From: Streptomyces sp. L-9-10
GTDB taxonomy: Bacteria; Actinomycetota; Actinomycetes; Streptomycetales; Streptomycetaceae
DNA length: 64,000 nucleotides
Direction: 5' to 3'
NCBI RefSeq assembly: GCF_004151105.1
Contig: NZ_PHRF01000048.1
Location: 62,001-126,000 of the forward strand
Positions 49,629 through 58,104 of this stretch are shown here, piece by piece (positions within the stretch are counted from its first letter, which is position 1; each line of letters opens with the position of its first letter). The position numbers and the translations under genes are program-made. The notes under the pieces were generated by a model. That model was given only the letters and a program-made list of their open reading frames with translations. It did not search any database and was not told the origin of the DNA.

Positions 49629-51854
49629 GTGATCCGTCACCTTTTACCTCGCCGTAGCGCGCTCGCGCTGCTGGCCCCCCTCGCCGCCGGCCTGGCCTTG
49701 GCCGGTGTCCCGGCTCCGGCCGCCGCAGCCACCGCCGTCCCCACCACCGCGACCTCGGCGTCCGTGGGCGCGATCGACCCCGCCGCCATCAACACCCGTC
49801 TGTGGATGTCGCAGATCAAGAGCGTCATCGGTGACCGGCCGCTCAACAAGATCGTGATGCCCGGCAGCCACGACGCGGGATCCTGGAGCATCACGCCTTC
49901 GTCGGGCGTCTGCGACGCCGGTTCGGAAGCCGCCATGGCGAAGAGGTTCCCGGGGGTCGCCGCCAACCTCTCGGTGACGCAGTACTCGCCCATCATCGAG
50001 CAGCTCAACAGCGGCTCGCGCTATCTGGATCTGCGGCTGTGCAAGCAGAACGGGCAGTGGTACACGTACCACGGCGGCCCGCGCGGCAACCTGTTCCTCG
50101 ACGACACCGTCACCGGCCGCAAGGGCGAGATCAACGAGATAGCCGAGTGGCTCCGCGACCACCCGGAGGAGATCGTCACGATCGAGCTGCGAACCGCGGC
50201 CCCGCCGGACTCCGACCCCTCGCCCGACCGGGACACCGCCGTCGAGGACTACCGCGAGGCCGTGGAACGGCTGGGCCAGGCGATCGGCACCTCCCGGATG
50301 GCCGACCGGAACAAGCTGTCGCCGAAGTCCACGTACAACCAGTTCATGGCGGCCGGCGCCAACGTCGTCCTGATCGACACCCGGAGCCTCACCAACAACA
50401 CCTGGGCCTGGCCCAGCGACCGGGTCGAGACCCGGGACAGCTACCTGGAGAACTAGGACACCGTCGCCCTTCTCAACAACCTCTTCGGCAACCCCTCGCC
50501 GTACGGCTCAGCGGCCACCCAGCTCAGCGCCCAGGCGCTGAACCAGAACCACAAGTCGCTGAGAACCCAGCAGGGCGACCCGAACAGGCTCTTCGTCCTG
50601 TCCGGCGGGGTCGACTCGTACACCATGCTTCCCCAAGCGGTGATCGACTTCGCCAACAAGGGCTTCAGCTGGAACCCCGACGAGCTGCCGTACATGGTGC
50701 AGCTGGGCCGCGAGCACAACACCAACATGCTCCGGCTGCTGGAAGGTGACTGGCGCTACTCCTACATCGCCGGGAACACGAACGTCGTCCAGATCGACTA
50801 CGTCAACATGGGCGGCAGGCGTGCCGACGGCTCGATCATCGGTTCCGGCGACATGAGCCGGGCGATCATCGCCAACAACACCCCGACGACGAAGTCCGGC
50901 GTGCTGGTCGGCACCGAGCGCAGGGCCGACGGAAGCTGGACCACCGCGGAGCCGCTGCCCGGGACCAATGCCTCACTCGAATACGGCGTCCGCGAATTCG
51001 GCGGCGGCGAGCGCGCCGTGACCGCCATGCCCAACGGCGACCTCCAGGTCATCGCGTACGGCCCCGACAAGCGCCTGTACCACAACGTCCGCCGCGCCGA
51101 CGGCTCGTGGACCGGCTGGGCGCGCCCCAACACCGACGCGGTCGACGCGAGGTTCCCCGGCGGACCGCTCGCGATCACGTCCACGCCCAACGGTGACGCG
51201 CAGCTCCTCGCCATCGACAAGGACGGCTACCTCAACCACAACGTCCGCCGCGCCGACGGTTCGTGGACCGGGTGGGCGGCCATCGCCGGGCCCGACAGCG
51301 GGCGCTTCAAGGCCAAGGACATGGCCGTCGCCGCACTGCCGACCGGCGCCGTCAAGGTGGCGGCGTTCGGCGCGGACGGCGCCCTGCGCATCGCGGAGCG
51401 CCTGGCCGACGGATCCTGGGACATCGCCACCAAGGGCTGGCAGACCCTGCCCGGAGTGGGCGGCGCGCCCACCTTCGCCGGCAAGGACCTCGCCATGACC
51501 GTGACGACGGGCAACGTCATCCAGATCGCCGCCGTCGGCAATGACAACGGCGTCTACTGGACGACCCGTTCCCCGCGCGGGGGACTCAACGGCCCCTGGA
51601 ACGGACTCGAGTGGAAGCCCAATGACCTCATGCGCGGCCTGGGCGTCTCCCTGACCGCCCTGCCGGACGGGTCCACCCAGCTCCTGGCCGTCGGCATGGA
51701 CGGCAACACCTGGCACGCGAGCAGTGGGACGGACCTGAAGTGGAGCGCGTTCGGGCAGGTGCCCGGGGCGTACGGCCGTCCGCTGGGCGCCAACGGCGCG
51801 GCGATCACCGCCCTGCCCAACGGATCGACGTTCACCCTGGTCGGCGCGCGCTGA
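49629..51854 (+). pseudogene. Secreted PI-PLC with C-terminal PLL-like beta-propeller, interrupted by an in-frame TAG
   Basis: Codons run in one frame for 742 positions from GTG 49629 to TGA 51854, but codon 276 (50454-50456) is TAG between YLEN and DTVALLNNLFG. Before it: a signal peptide (residues 1-34) and most of a PI-PLC X domain, with MPGSHDAGSW (first catalytic His), YHGGPRGN (second His) and EIVTIELR. After it: the rest of the PLC domain (FVLSGGVDSYTMLPQAVIDFANKG) and about six propeller repeats with RRADGSWTGWA cores. Both halves keep perfect coding bias, so the stop is recent or a sequencing error; TGG is the simplest ancestor. A second product from ATG 50625 would lack a signal peptide. 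Confidence 0.85.
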
Positions 51855-51885
51855 CCCGGTTGTCCTGACGGTCGTCCTGATCACG

Positions 51886-51930
51886 ACGCACCGGCCCCGG
51901 CGCTGGACTCCAGCGTCAGGGCCGGTGCGT
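51886..51930. terminator. Bidirectional two-tier hairpin between PI-PLC and FmdB genes
   Basis: An outer 12-bp perfect stem ACGCACCGGCCC/GGGCCGGTGCGT (51886-51897, 51919-51930) encloses an inner stem CGCTGG/CCAGCG (51901-51915) between two convergent genes. Confidence 0.8.
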
Positions 51931-51952
51931 CCTGGACCGGTGCTCCGGCGGA

Positions 51953-52180
51953 TCAGCCGCAGCAGCCGCCACCGCAGCAGCCCCCGCCGCCACCGCCGGC
52001 CGCCGGGGCGGGGGTGGGGGCGCCGCCCTTCGCGGTTCCGCCGACCGCCACGGTGGACAGGAGCTTCACGGTGTCGTCATGTCCCTCGGGGCACGCGGCG
52101 GGGGCCGCGGACTCCGACATCGGCCGGGTCAGCTCGAAGGTGTCACCACAGGAACGGCAGCGGTACTCGTAGCGAGGCAT
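51953..52180 (-). CDS. FmdB family zinc-ribbon protein
   Basis: A 75-residue protein. The FmdB zinc ribbon MPRYEYRCRSCGDTFEL provides Cys8 and Cys11, with Cys30 and His34 (AACPEGHDD) as the second pair. The C-terminal half is a Gly/Ala/Pro linker ending in GGGCCGGGCCG-like protein sequence with two Cys-Cys pairs. FmdB proteins are putative regulators of unknown action. It is a single-gene unit, convergent with the PI-PLC gene. Confidence 0.9.
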   Translation of the reverse strand: MPRYEYRCRSCGDTFELTRPMSESAAPAACPEGHDDTVKLLSTVAVGGTAKGGAPTPAPAAGGGGGGCCGGGCCG

Positions 52181-52218
52181 GCGCCCAGGGTAGGGCCTGT
52201 CACGGGACAGGACAGCCC

Positions 52219-52779
52219 TCAGCCGACGCCCACCTGGCCCTGGCGGCCTCTCGCCCTGAGGCGCTGTTCGCGCCGCGCCTGTTCCGGATGGCGGGCCCGC
52301 CAGTACGGATTGTCGTGCGGCAGCCCGCCGCTGACCCTTCCGTACATCCCGAAGAACATGAGCAGCAGGCCGACCACGAAGCTGAAGAGCACGTTCTGGA
52401 GCTGGAACGCCAGGAAGTTGTAACTGGTGTCCAGCAGAGCGAGATTGACGAATCCGCTGGCGATGAAGAGGACACCGAGCACCATGTTCAGGGTCGACGC
52501 GGTGTTCCCGCCGATCACCATGCCGATCAGGAGGATCAGCCCGACGCAGATGGACAGCACGCTCAGCGTGCCGTTGGTGTTCAGGCCCGCGACCGTGGCA
52601 CCGCCGGTGTCGAAGAATCCGATCTTGTCGATCAGTCCGAGGATGCCGAAGGCCATCAGGATGAGCCCCATCAGCCCGGCCCCGACGCGATAGACCTGAT
52701 TGAGCCGGTGATCGACGGGGAGCTGCGCGTCGAGCCTGACGTGCCCCCGGGCCGGCGGATGGAGCACTCGGGTGGCCAT
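52219..52779 (-). CDS. DUF4383 domain membrane protein
   Basis: A 186-residue protein with four membrane helices (about 33-52, 72-92, 98-118, 127-147) and the DUF4383 features LNQVYRVGAGLMGLILMAFG and GNTASTLNMVLGVLFIASGFVNL. The C-terminus is basic (HPEQARREQRLRARGRQG). Function is unknown. ATG 52779 has GGAGG 8 bp upstream. It is 38 bp upstream of fmdB on the same strand, with no hairpin between, so they may be co-transcribed. Confidence 0.85.
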   Translation of the reverse strand: MATRVLHPPARGHVRLDAQLPVDHRLNQVYRVGAGLMGLILMAFGILGLIDKIGFFDTGGATVAGLNTNGTLSVLSICVGLILLIGMVIGGNTASTLNMVLGVLFIASGFVNLALLDTSYNFLAFQLQNVLFSFVVGLLLMFFGMYGRVSGGLPHDNPYWRARHPEQARREQRLRARGRQGQVGVG

Positions 52780-52785
52780 GGGCGG

Positions 52786-52836
52786 CCTCCTTCGACGGTG
52801 GCGGTCCTTCGGCGGTGGCGTTCCTTCAGTGGTGGC
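52786..52836. repeat. 17-bp tandem repeat, three copies, upstream of DUF4383
   Basis: Units of the type gttccttcagtggtggc occur at 52786-52802, 52803-52819 and 52820-52836 with a few differences. They lie just upstream of the DUF4383 ribosome site. Confidence 0.75.
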
Positions 52837-52879
52837 GTTCCTTCGTTCCAGCATCCGCCCGTCACGAGCCGCCGACAAC

Positions 52880-54256
52880 TCAGGTGCCGTGCCCGGCGCC
52901 CCGCTCCTCGCGGATCTCCGAGACCACGTGGGCCACGGCCTGCCGTACCGCCTCGGTCTCGGTCAGGAAGTGCCAGTAATCGGGATGGCGGCCCTCCAGC
53001 GCGGCCACCGCCCGGTCCAGCCGGGCCACGGACTGGTCCAGCGGACGTGCGTGACGGGGCTCGGGCGTGTTCCGCCCGGTCATGGCCAGCCGCTGGGCGT
53101 CCCGGATCGCGAACCGGGTGCGGTCGATCTCCTGCTGCGGGTCCTTCGACACGGCGTTCAGCCGCCGCAGCCGGTCACCGGCGGCGGAGACCGCCTCGTC
53201 CGTACCGTTCAGCAGCGCCCGCGCGGTACTGAGCAGCGAGGTCGCGTCGGCCCACCGCTGCTCCTCGCGTGCCGTGCCGGCTTCCTTGAGCTTCTCCTCG
53301 GCCTGGTGAACGCTGGTCGCCGCATGGTCGGGGACCTGCTGGAGGTCCTGCCAGCACGCCGCGGTGAACCGGCGGCGCAGCTCGCTGAGCACCGGCTCCA
53401 CCGTCCCCGCCCGGGTCGTCAGGGCCTGCGCGCGGGTACGGAGCGACACCAGCCGGCGGTCGATCTCCTGGGCCCGCTCGGGCAGCCGTGCCGCCTCGGC
53501 CCGTACTGCCTCGGCGTCGCGCAGGACCCGGTCGGCGCGCTGGAGCGTCTCCGCCACGCCATGCTGCCCCGCGCCCTGGTTGAGCTTCGTCAGGTCGGGC
53601 CCGAGCGCGGCGAGCCGGGCGGCGAGATCGTCCGCCCGCAGACCGGAGGCGCGCACCGCGTCGAGGGCGTTGCTCGCGGCGAGCAGCGCCTGCCGCGCCC
53701 GCTCCACGGCGGGGGCGAGCCGCGCCAGCTGCGTCTCGGCCTTGTCGAGCAGCGGCCCGAGCCCCTGCTCGAACCGGTCGAGATCGCCCTTGACGCGGAT
53801 CAGCTCGTCCTTGGCCTTCGTCAGTTCGTTGCGCGCCTTGGACGCGGCGGACGGCTCCAGATCGTCGCGGTCCAGATCGTGCGCGTCGACGGCCTCGATA
53901 TAGCCGTGGCTCACCTCGTCGATCCGCTGCCCCAGCGCCGCGAATCCCTCCACGGCCCTGCGGGCTCCCGGCGAGCTGTCCACCGCCGTGATCGTCTCTA
54001 TCGAGATCCGCAGATCGCGCTGCGCCGTGTCCAGCTCGTAGAAAGCGGCAGCCGCGGCGTCCTTCGCCGCCTGCGCGTCCGCGCGCTGGCTCTCGCCCCT
54101 GCCGCCGAACCACCTCCGCGTACCCCCGCCGGCGAAGGTCAGCGGCAGCGCCGCCACCACCAGGGGCACCGGCAACAGCATCAACGTGAGGACATCACGG
54201 ACGGCACTCGCTTTCGCTTTCGCTCCTGCGTGCGGCTGCGCGTGTGTCGCCGTCAC
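52880..54256 (-). CDS. Membrane-anchored coiled-coil protein of unknown function
   Basis: A 458-residue protein I cannot assign. Residues 19-42 (VLTLMLLPVPLVVAALPLTFAGG) form a single membrane segment; residues 60-400 are almost continuous Ala/Leu/Arg/Glu helix with heptad character (AETQLARLAPAVERARQALLAASNALDAV), suggesting long coiled coils. There are no catalytic motifs; the only Cys is in AACWQDLQ. The GTG at 54256 follows GAGAGGGAT. The domain style resembles septum- or cytoskeleton-associated scaffolds, but this is only a shape comparison. It may be co-transcribed with the upstream lipoprotein gene (72-bp gap). Confidence 0.7.
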   Translation of the reverse strand: MTATHAQPHAGAKAKASAVRDVLTLMLLPVPLVVAALPLTFAGGGTRRWFGGRGESQRADAQAAKDAAAAAFYELDTAQRDLRISIETITAVDSSPGARRAVEGFAALGQRIDEVSHGYIEAVDAHDLDRDDLEPSAASKARNELTKAKDELIRVKGDLDRFEQGLGPLLDKAETQLARLAPAVERARQALLAASNALDAVRASGLRADDLAARLAALGPDLTKLNQGAGQHGVAETLQRADRVLRDAEAVRAEAARLPERAQEIDRRLVSLRTRAQALTTRAGTVEPVLSELRRRFTAACWQDLQQVPDHAATSVHQAEEKLKEAGTAREEQRWADATSLLSTARALLNGTDEAVSAAGDRLRRLNAVSKDPQQEIDRTRFAIRDAQRLAMTGRNTPEPRHARPLDQSVARLDRAVAALEGRHPDYWHFLTETEAVRQAVAHVVSEIREERGAGHGT

Positions 54257-54328
54257 ATCCCTCTCCCGTGCCGAGTTCACCCTGCCTGGTTCATTGTCCC
54301 ACCAGGTAGAGACGAACACACGGGCCGG

Positions 54329-55102
54329 TTAGTTCGCGGTTCGGATGGTGATCTTCCCGTTGTCGGTGCGGGCCTTCAGGATGTGGGCGCTGCTCTTGCT
54401 GGTCGGTACGCCGGCCTCGACCGAGCCGTTGTCGGTCGCGGTGGTCACCGCGTAGGAGGTCCCCGAGCTGGGCAGACGGATGTCGATCCGGCCGTTGTCC
54501 GCGATGGTGTCCACGCTGTCCGGTACGACGGCGAGTCCGATCCGGATCGCTCCATTGCCCGACTTCGCGGTCACGGTCCTGGCGGAGACGTTCTCCGCCG
54601 TGATCTTCCCGTTGTCGCTCTCCAGGTCGAGCGGCCCGCTGGAGTCCCGTACCGTCATCGCGCCGTTGTCCGAGGTCAGCTTCAGCGCGGTGGTGAACCC
54701 GGTGGCGGTGATCTGCCCGTTGTCGCCCGTCAGCGTCACCGCCACCCCGCGCGGCACCTTCACCTTGTGCAGCGACTCGCAGTTGCTCGCGACGGCCCTG
54801 CACTTCACCTTGAGCGTGAGCGTGTCGCCCGTCATCTTCCAGCTGGCATGGGGCCCGCTGCCCATGAACACCCAGCCGTCGACCTGCCGGGTCACCTCGA
54901 CGTCCTTCACATCGGCGGGGACGAGTTCGACCGCCGCGTTCCCGGTGTCGACGGTGAGCGTCTTCCCCTGGAACGGGAACGACTTGGTCTCGACGGGGGC
55001 GTCGGAGGCGTTCGCGCCGCCGCACCCGCTGACGGCGAGTGCGATGAGCACGGCTCCGCCGGCGGCGAGAAGCGTACGAGAGCGGTGATGGCGTGTGGCC
55101 AC
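54329..55102 (-). CDS. DUF4097 family beta-strand-repeat lipoprotein
   Basis: A 257-residue lipoprotein. The lipobox is LAVSGC (Cys27) after a hydrophobic signal. The body is a right-handed beta-helix-like array with repeated DNGxI/xV turns (GDNGQITATG, SDNGAMTVRD, SDNGKITAEN, ADNGRIDIRL, TDNGSVEAGV, TDNGKITIRT), the DUF4097/adhesin-like pattern. It is likely attached to the outer face of the membrane. GTG 55102 follows GGGGGGA. Function unknown; it might take part in envelope stress sensing as some DUF4097 proteins do. Confidence 0.85.
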   Translation of the reverse strand: MATRHHRSRTLLAAGGAVLIALAVSGCGGANASDAPVETKSFPFQGKTLTVDTGNAAVELVPADVKDVEVTRQVDGWVFMGSGPHASWKMTGDTLTLKVKCRAVASNCESLHKVKVPRGVAVTLTGDNGQITATGFTTALKLTSDNGAMTVRDSSGPLDLESDNGKITAENVSARTVTAKSGNGAIRIGLAVVPDSVDTIADNGRIDIRLPSSGTSYAVTTATDNGSVEAGVPTSKSSAHILKARTDNGKITIRTAN

Positions 55103-55365
55103 GGTGATCGTCCCCCCAGAGAGTCCTTTGGCGCTGCCGGAGCCTACGGCCGAGCCGATGGCTCTCGGCGCGTCCTGGCCGGGCGGCGTCGGTGCCGCGT
55201 CCCGGCTGCGCCACCACCGTACGAACGGAAACCACCGAAGCCGATCCGGCCGCCCACCGTCTCCGGGGTGGGGATACCCCCCGTACACCGCGCCCTCCGG
55301 TACCGCGCCCCGCATACGGTTTGCGGCGCCGCCCGGTGGGCCATGTACGCTGTTGCCTCATCCAC

Positions 55366-55440
55366 GGGTGCGTAGCTCAGGGGTAGAGCGCTGCTCTTAC
55401 AAAGCAGATGTCGGCGGTTCGAAACCGTCCGCGCCCACCA
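55366..55440 (+). tRNA. tRNA-Val (anticodon UAC)
   Basis: A 75-nt tRNA with encoded CCA. The acceptor stem GGGTGCG/CGCGCCC pairs fully with one G-U. The D arm GCTCAGGGGTAGAGC, the anticodon arm CTGCT-CTTACAA-AGCAG (anticodon TAC) and the T arm CGGTTCGAAACCG all fold. The discriminator is A, followed by CCA at 55438-55440. It reads GUA and related Val codons. A strong hairpin follows within 3 bp. Confidence 0.97.
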
Positions 55441-55442
55441 CA

Positions 55443-55464
55443 GCTCCAGGTCCTGACCTGGAGC
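55443..55464 (+). terminator. Hairpin just after tRNA-Val
   Basis: GCTCCAGGTC/GACCTGGAGC (55443-55464) is a perfect inverted repeat starting 3 bp after the CCA end and may help 3' processing or termination. Confidence 0.6.
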
Positions 55465-55489
55465 GGAACCCTCTCGGGGGTTCGGAAGC

Positions 55490-55518
55490 GGCCCCGGACT
55501 CGTCGTCCGGGGCCTTTT
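55490..55518 (+). terminator. Intrinsic terminator downstream of tRNA-Val
   Basis: GGCCCCGGAC (55490-55499), loop TCGTC, GTCCGGGGCC (55505-55514) followed by TTTT: a classic stem with U-tract, the best such terminator in the window. Confidence 0.9.
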
Positions 55519-55692
55519 GCGTGAGCGATGCGTGAGCGGCTGTGTCAGACATCCCGTTCGACGCCGAGCGGCGCCATTGGCGTCACTGGAGGCAGCCTTT
55601 CCGGTGATTGCCCAGCGCCTCGCGCGGCGGACAACTGCCGTGCGGGTATGGCGTCTCAGCAAGGGATCCACCCCGAACCCGCAAGGAGCGCC

Positions 55693-55977
55693 ATGTACGC
55701 AGCAGTCCGCCGGTACGAAGGGGTAACCGATCCTACCGAGGTGGGCCGCCTCGTGAACGAGGGATTCATTCCCCTCGTTCGCCAGATCCCCGGCTTCGTG
55801 GCCTTCTACTGGATCAATCCCGGGAACGGAGTGGTCTTGTCGACCAGCGTCTTCCGGGACCAAGCCGGTGCCGATGAGTCGATCACGAGGGCGTCGGACT
55901 TTGTGCGGGACAACCTCTCGTCACTGCTTCCCAACGCTCCCCAGGTCATGGCCGGAGAGGTTGAGGCACACGCCTAG
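55693..55977 (+). CDS. Small ABM-like (dimeric alpha-beta barrel) protein
   Basis: A 94-residue protein resembling antibiotic-biosynthesis-monooxygenase-fold or stress-response dimeric barrel proteins: YAAVRRYEGVTDPTEVGRLVNEGFIPLVRQIPGFVAFYWINPGNGVVLSTSVFRD. The fold can host heme degradation, oxygenation or simple ligand binding; no catalytic residue stands out. ATG 55693 has AAGGAG 6 bp upstream. Third-position GC is lower than in the neighbours (e.g. GGGGTAACC, CTTGTCG), hinting at later arrival. It lies 175 bp after the tRNA terminator. Confidence 0.75.
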   Translation: MYAAVRRYEGVTDPTEVGRLVNEGFIPLVRQIPGFVAFYWINPGNGVVLSTSVFRDQAGADESITRASDFVRDNLSSLLPNAPQVMAGEVEAHA

Positions 55978-56146
55978 TCCGCGACCGGCAGCCTTTGCGC
56001 GGCGGGGCGCACCTTGCCGGGAGGCGGCCACCGGTGAGGCCGCGATGTCGTTGGCGTGATCAGTCACGGATACGTCACTCCTCAGACGCGCGCACCGACC
56101 TCGCGCAACGATGACCCCCTCTCATCCGCGCAGTCCTGGGGGGACC

Positions 56147-56429
56147 ATGCGCACCATCCGTACCTCTGTCGCCGCGGCCATCGGGGCCTTACTGATCACC
56201 GGACTCGTCGCCGTCCCCGACGCCGCACGCAACCAAGTGCAGCGCCGTTGACAGCCCCAAGGCCGACCGGCCGGCCTCGCAGCGCTTCACGTACAAGGAC
56301 GTCACCACCACCGAGGCCCAGGGCAAGACCATCAACACCGCCCTGAAGGACCTCGGTTTCTGTAACGCCCGACATCACCATCCCGGCCCGGCTGCGCACC
56401 GCGAGAACGCAGTCCTCACCGACGGCTGA
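56147..56429 (+). pseudogene. Remnant of a small secreted protein gene (frameshifted)
   Basis: ATG 56147 begins a good signal peptide (MRTIRTSVAAAIGALLITGL, then AVPDA) but the frame stops at TGA 56249-56251 after 34 codons. A second frame with coding bias starts at about 56241 and continues CSAVDSPKADRPASQRFTYKDVTTTEAQGKTINTALKDLGFC to TGA 56427-56429. One indel near 56230-56245 would join them into a secreted protein of about 93 residues. I do not recognise the family. Alternatively the first frame is a true tiny peptide and the second is chance. Confidence 0.4.
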
Positions 56430-56663
56430 CGAGTGCGCCGCCGCCGAAGCGGCGCGAGGGCCGGCCGAAGCGGCCGTACGGTCATTGCCGAACGTAGTCG
56501 CGTGCGGAACAATGGATCAACGCGCTGGTCAGAGCATCCCGGAGCCACCCGGACCGCGTGAGCGGTGCGACACATCACCCGCTCCGGCCTGGCCTGGCCT
56601 GTCCGGACGACCGTGGACGAAGGGGCCGATCGCCATGTACCAGGCGCCGAAGCGGTCCGTCGC

Positions 56664-57173
56664 GTGAGTACGAGGGCCGGGGTTCTCGTACGGCCACTGA
56701 CCGCCGCGCACGCCGCTCAGGTGCTGGCGATCTACCAGGCCGGCATCGAGGAGGGCGACGCGACGTTCGAAACGGCCGCCCCCTCCTGGGACGCCTTCGA
56801 CGCGGGGAAGCTGGCCGGGCACCGTTTCGTCGCGCTGGCGCCGGACGGCGAACAGGTGCTGGGGTGGGTCGCCGTCGCCAAGGTGTCCGGACGGTCCGCC
56901 TACGCCGGGGTGGTCGAGCATTCCGTCTATGTCCGTCCCGAGGCCCGTGGCCAGGGGGTCGCGCGTTCGCTGCTCGACGCGCTGATCGCCTCGACCGAGG
57001 CCGCCGGGATCTGGACCATTCAGGCCGGTGTCTTCCCCGAGAACACCGCGAGTCTGGCGCTGCACCGGCGCGCGGGCTTCCGGCTCATCGGCACCCGCGA
57101 GCGCGTCGGCCGTCGGCACGGGGTCTGGCGGGACGTACAGCTCATCGAGCGCCGCAGCCCCGTCGTCGGCTGA
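56664..57173 (+). CDS. GNAT N-acetyltransferase, phosphinothricin/amino-acid acetyltransferase type
   Basis: A 169-residue acetyltransferase similar to Pat/MnaT: VRPLTAAHAAQVLAIYQAGIEEGDATFETAAPSW at the start, EHSVYVRPEARGQGVARSLLDALI as the acetyl-CoA loop (about 92-115) and LHRRAGFRLIGTRERVGRRHGVWRDV at the end, all typical of that subgroup. It acetylates amino groups of compounds such as phosphinothricin or methionine sulfone; the natural substrate is open. GTG 56664 gives the family start; no strong ribosome site is visible. The frame is open further upstream without similarity. Confidence 0.85.
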   Translation: MSTRAGVLVRPLTAAHAAQVLAIYQAGIEEGDATFETAAPSWDAFDAGKLAGHRFVALAPDGEQVLGWVAVAKVSGRSAYAGVVEHSVYVRPEARGQGVARSLLDALIASTEAAGIWTIQAGVFPENTASLALHRRAGFRLIGTRERVGRRHGVWRDVQLIERRSPVVG

Positions 57174-57250
57174 GCGGGGGGCTGCGCGGGGGGCTGAACG
57201 GGGCCGAGCGGGACAGCCGGGTACGTGGCTACGCTGGGCGCGTGGCAGGC

Positions 57251-57634
57251 ATGCGTGTGGAGCGTCTCGATCACCTCGTCCTCACCGTCGCCGATATCGA
57301 GGCGACCGTCGATTTCTACACCCGGGTTCTCGGTATGGAGCCGGTCGTGTTCGGCGGCGGGCGGCGCGGGCTGGCCTTCGGGCAGAGCAAGATCAACCTG
57401 CATCGGGCGGGTCACGAGTTCGAGCCCAAGGCCGAGCGGCCGACTCCGGGCAGCGCGGACCTCTGTTTCGTGGTCGCGGACCCACTCGAACGGGTGATCG
57501 CCGAGCTGGCGGCGCAAGGAGTCCCGGTCGAGGAGGGCCCGGTGGAGCGCACCGGTGCGCTGGGGCCGTTCGTCAGCGTGTATGTGCGCGACCCCGACGG
57601 CAATCTCATCGAGCTCAGCAACTACCCCGGCTGA
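57251..57634 (+). CDS. VOC family (glyoxalase/bleomycin resistance-like) protein
   Basis: A 127-residue vicinal-oxygen-chelate protein. Two beta-alpha-beta-beta-beta modules are seen: LDHLVLTVADIEATVDFYTRVLGMEPV with His8, and the second ending RDPDGNLIELSNYPG with Glu121; His51 (INLHRAG) completes a metal site. Such proteins are dioxygenases, lyases or binding proteins. ATG 57251 chosen; GTG 57242 adds three residues. It follows the GNAT gene by 77 bp on the same strand. Confidence 0.88.
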   Translation: MRVERLDHLVLTVADIEATVDFYTRVLGMEPVVFGGGRRGLAFGQSKINLHRAGHEFEPKAERPTPGSADLCFVVADPLERVIAELAAQGVPVEEGPVERTGALGPFVSVYVRDPDGNLIELSNYPG

Positions 57635-57702
57635 CGGACTCTCCCGCGCGGCCGGGCGCCGACGTGGTGAGAGACCGGCGTCCTTGGGCGCACACTGGGG
57701 CC

Positions 57703-57975
57703 ATGAGCAACTACCAGGGGCCCGCGACTCTCGTCGCCGGTGACTCCGAGATCGCGGTCGAGGCCACACTGAGCGCGAGCCTGTCGGGTGAGGTGCGCCA
57801 GTGGGGCGGCAGCGTACAGACCGGGGAGGCGGGGGAGGCCCTGCGTGCGGCGCTGGACAGCGGAGATGTACGCATCAGGTTCCCCGACGGCCAGGAAGGC
57901 GCCGTCGTGGCCACGCATACGGCCATCGGCAGTGGGCGGCTGAGGGTTTCGGGGAGCGGCACGATTCCGTTCTGA
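57703..57975 (+). CDS. Small beta-rich protein, DUF4873-like
   Basis: A 90-residue protein whose strand pattern YQGPATLVAGDSEIAVEATLSASLSGEVRQWGG and ending GSGRLRVSGSGTIPF resembles DUF4873, usually found as a C-terminal domain of flavoproteins. Here it stands alone. ATG 57703; the upstream gap of 68 bp carries no clear ribosome site, so it may be co-transcribed with the VOC gene. Function is unknown. Confidence 0.65.
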   Translation: MSNYQGPATLVAGDSEIAVEATLSASLSGEVRQWGGSVQTGEAGEALRAALDSGDVRIRFPDGQEGAVVATHTAIGSGRLRVSGSGTIPF

Positions 57976-58104
57976 TGCCGGGACGGGCGCCAGGGCAGGT
58001 CCGCGCCTGCTCGCCACCGCCGTTACGGTCCGCTTCCGTCGCAGGCCGGGACCGTCCTGTTCGGGGGCCTGACGGGCGCACACCGCATCGGTCACACTGG
58101 AAAC

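Noticed and set aside
50454..50456. Pyrrolysine or programmed readthrough at TAG
   Set aside because: No pyl genes or stimulatory structure are visible, and the codon sits in an ordinary part of the PLC domain; mutation or error is simpler.
52772..55375. Long plus-strand open frame opposite the coiled-coil and DUF4097 genes
   Set aside because: It crosses two minus-strand genes and an intergenic region, has no ribosome site and no domain; shadow of GC-rich coding DNA.
55366..55440. Active attachment site of an integrated element
   Set aside because: No integrase, excisionase or repeat of the tRNA 3' end was seen in the window; kept only as a weak possibility.
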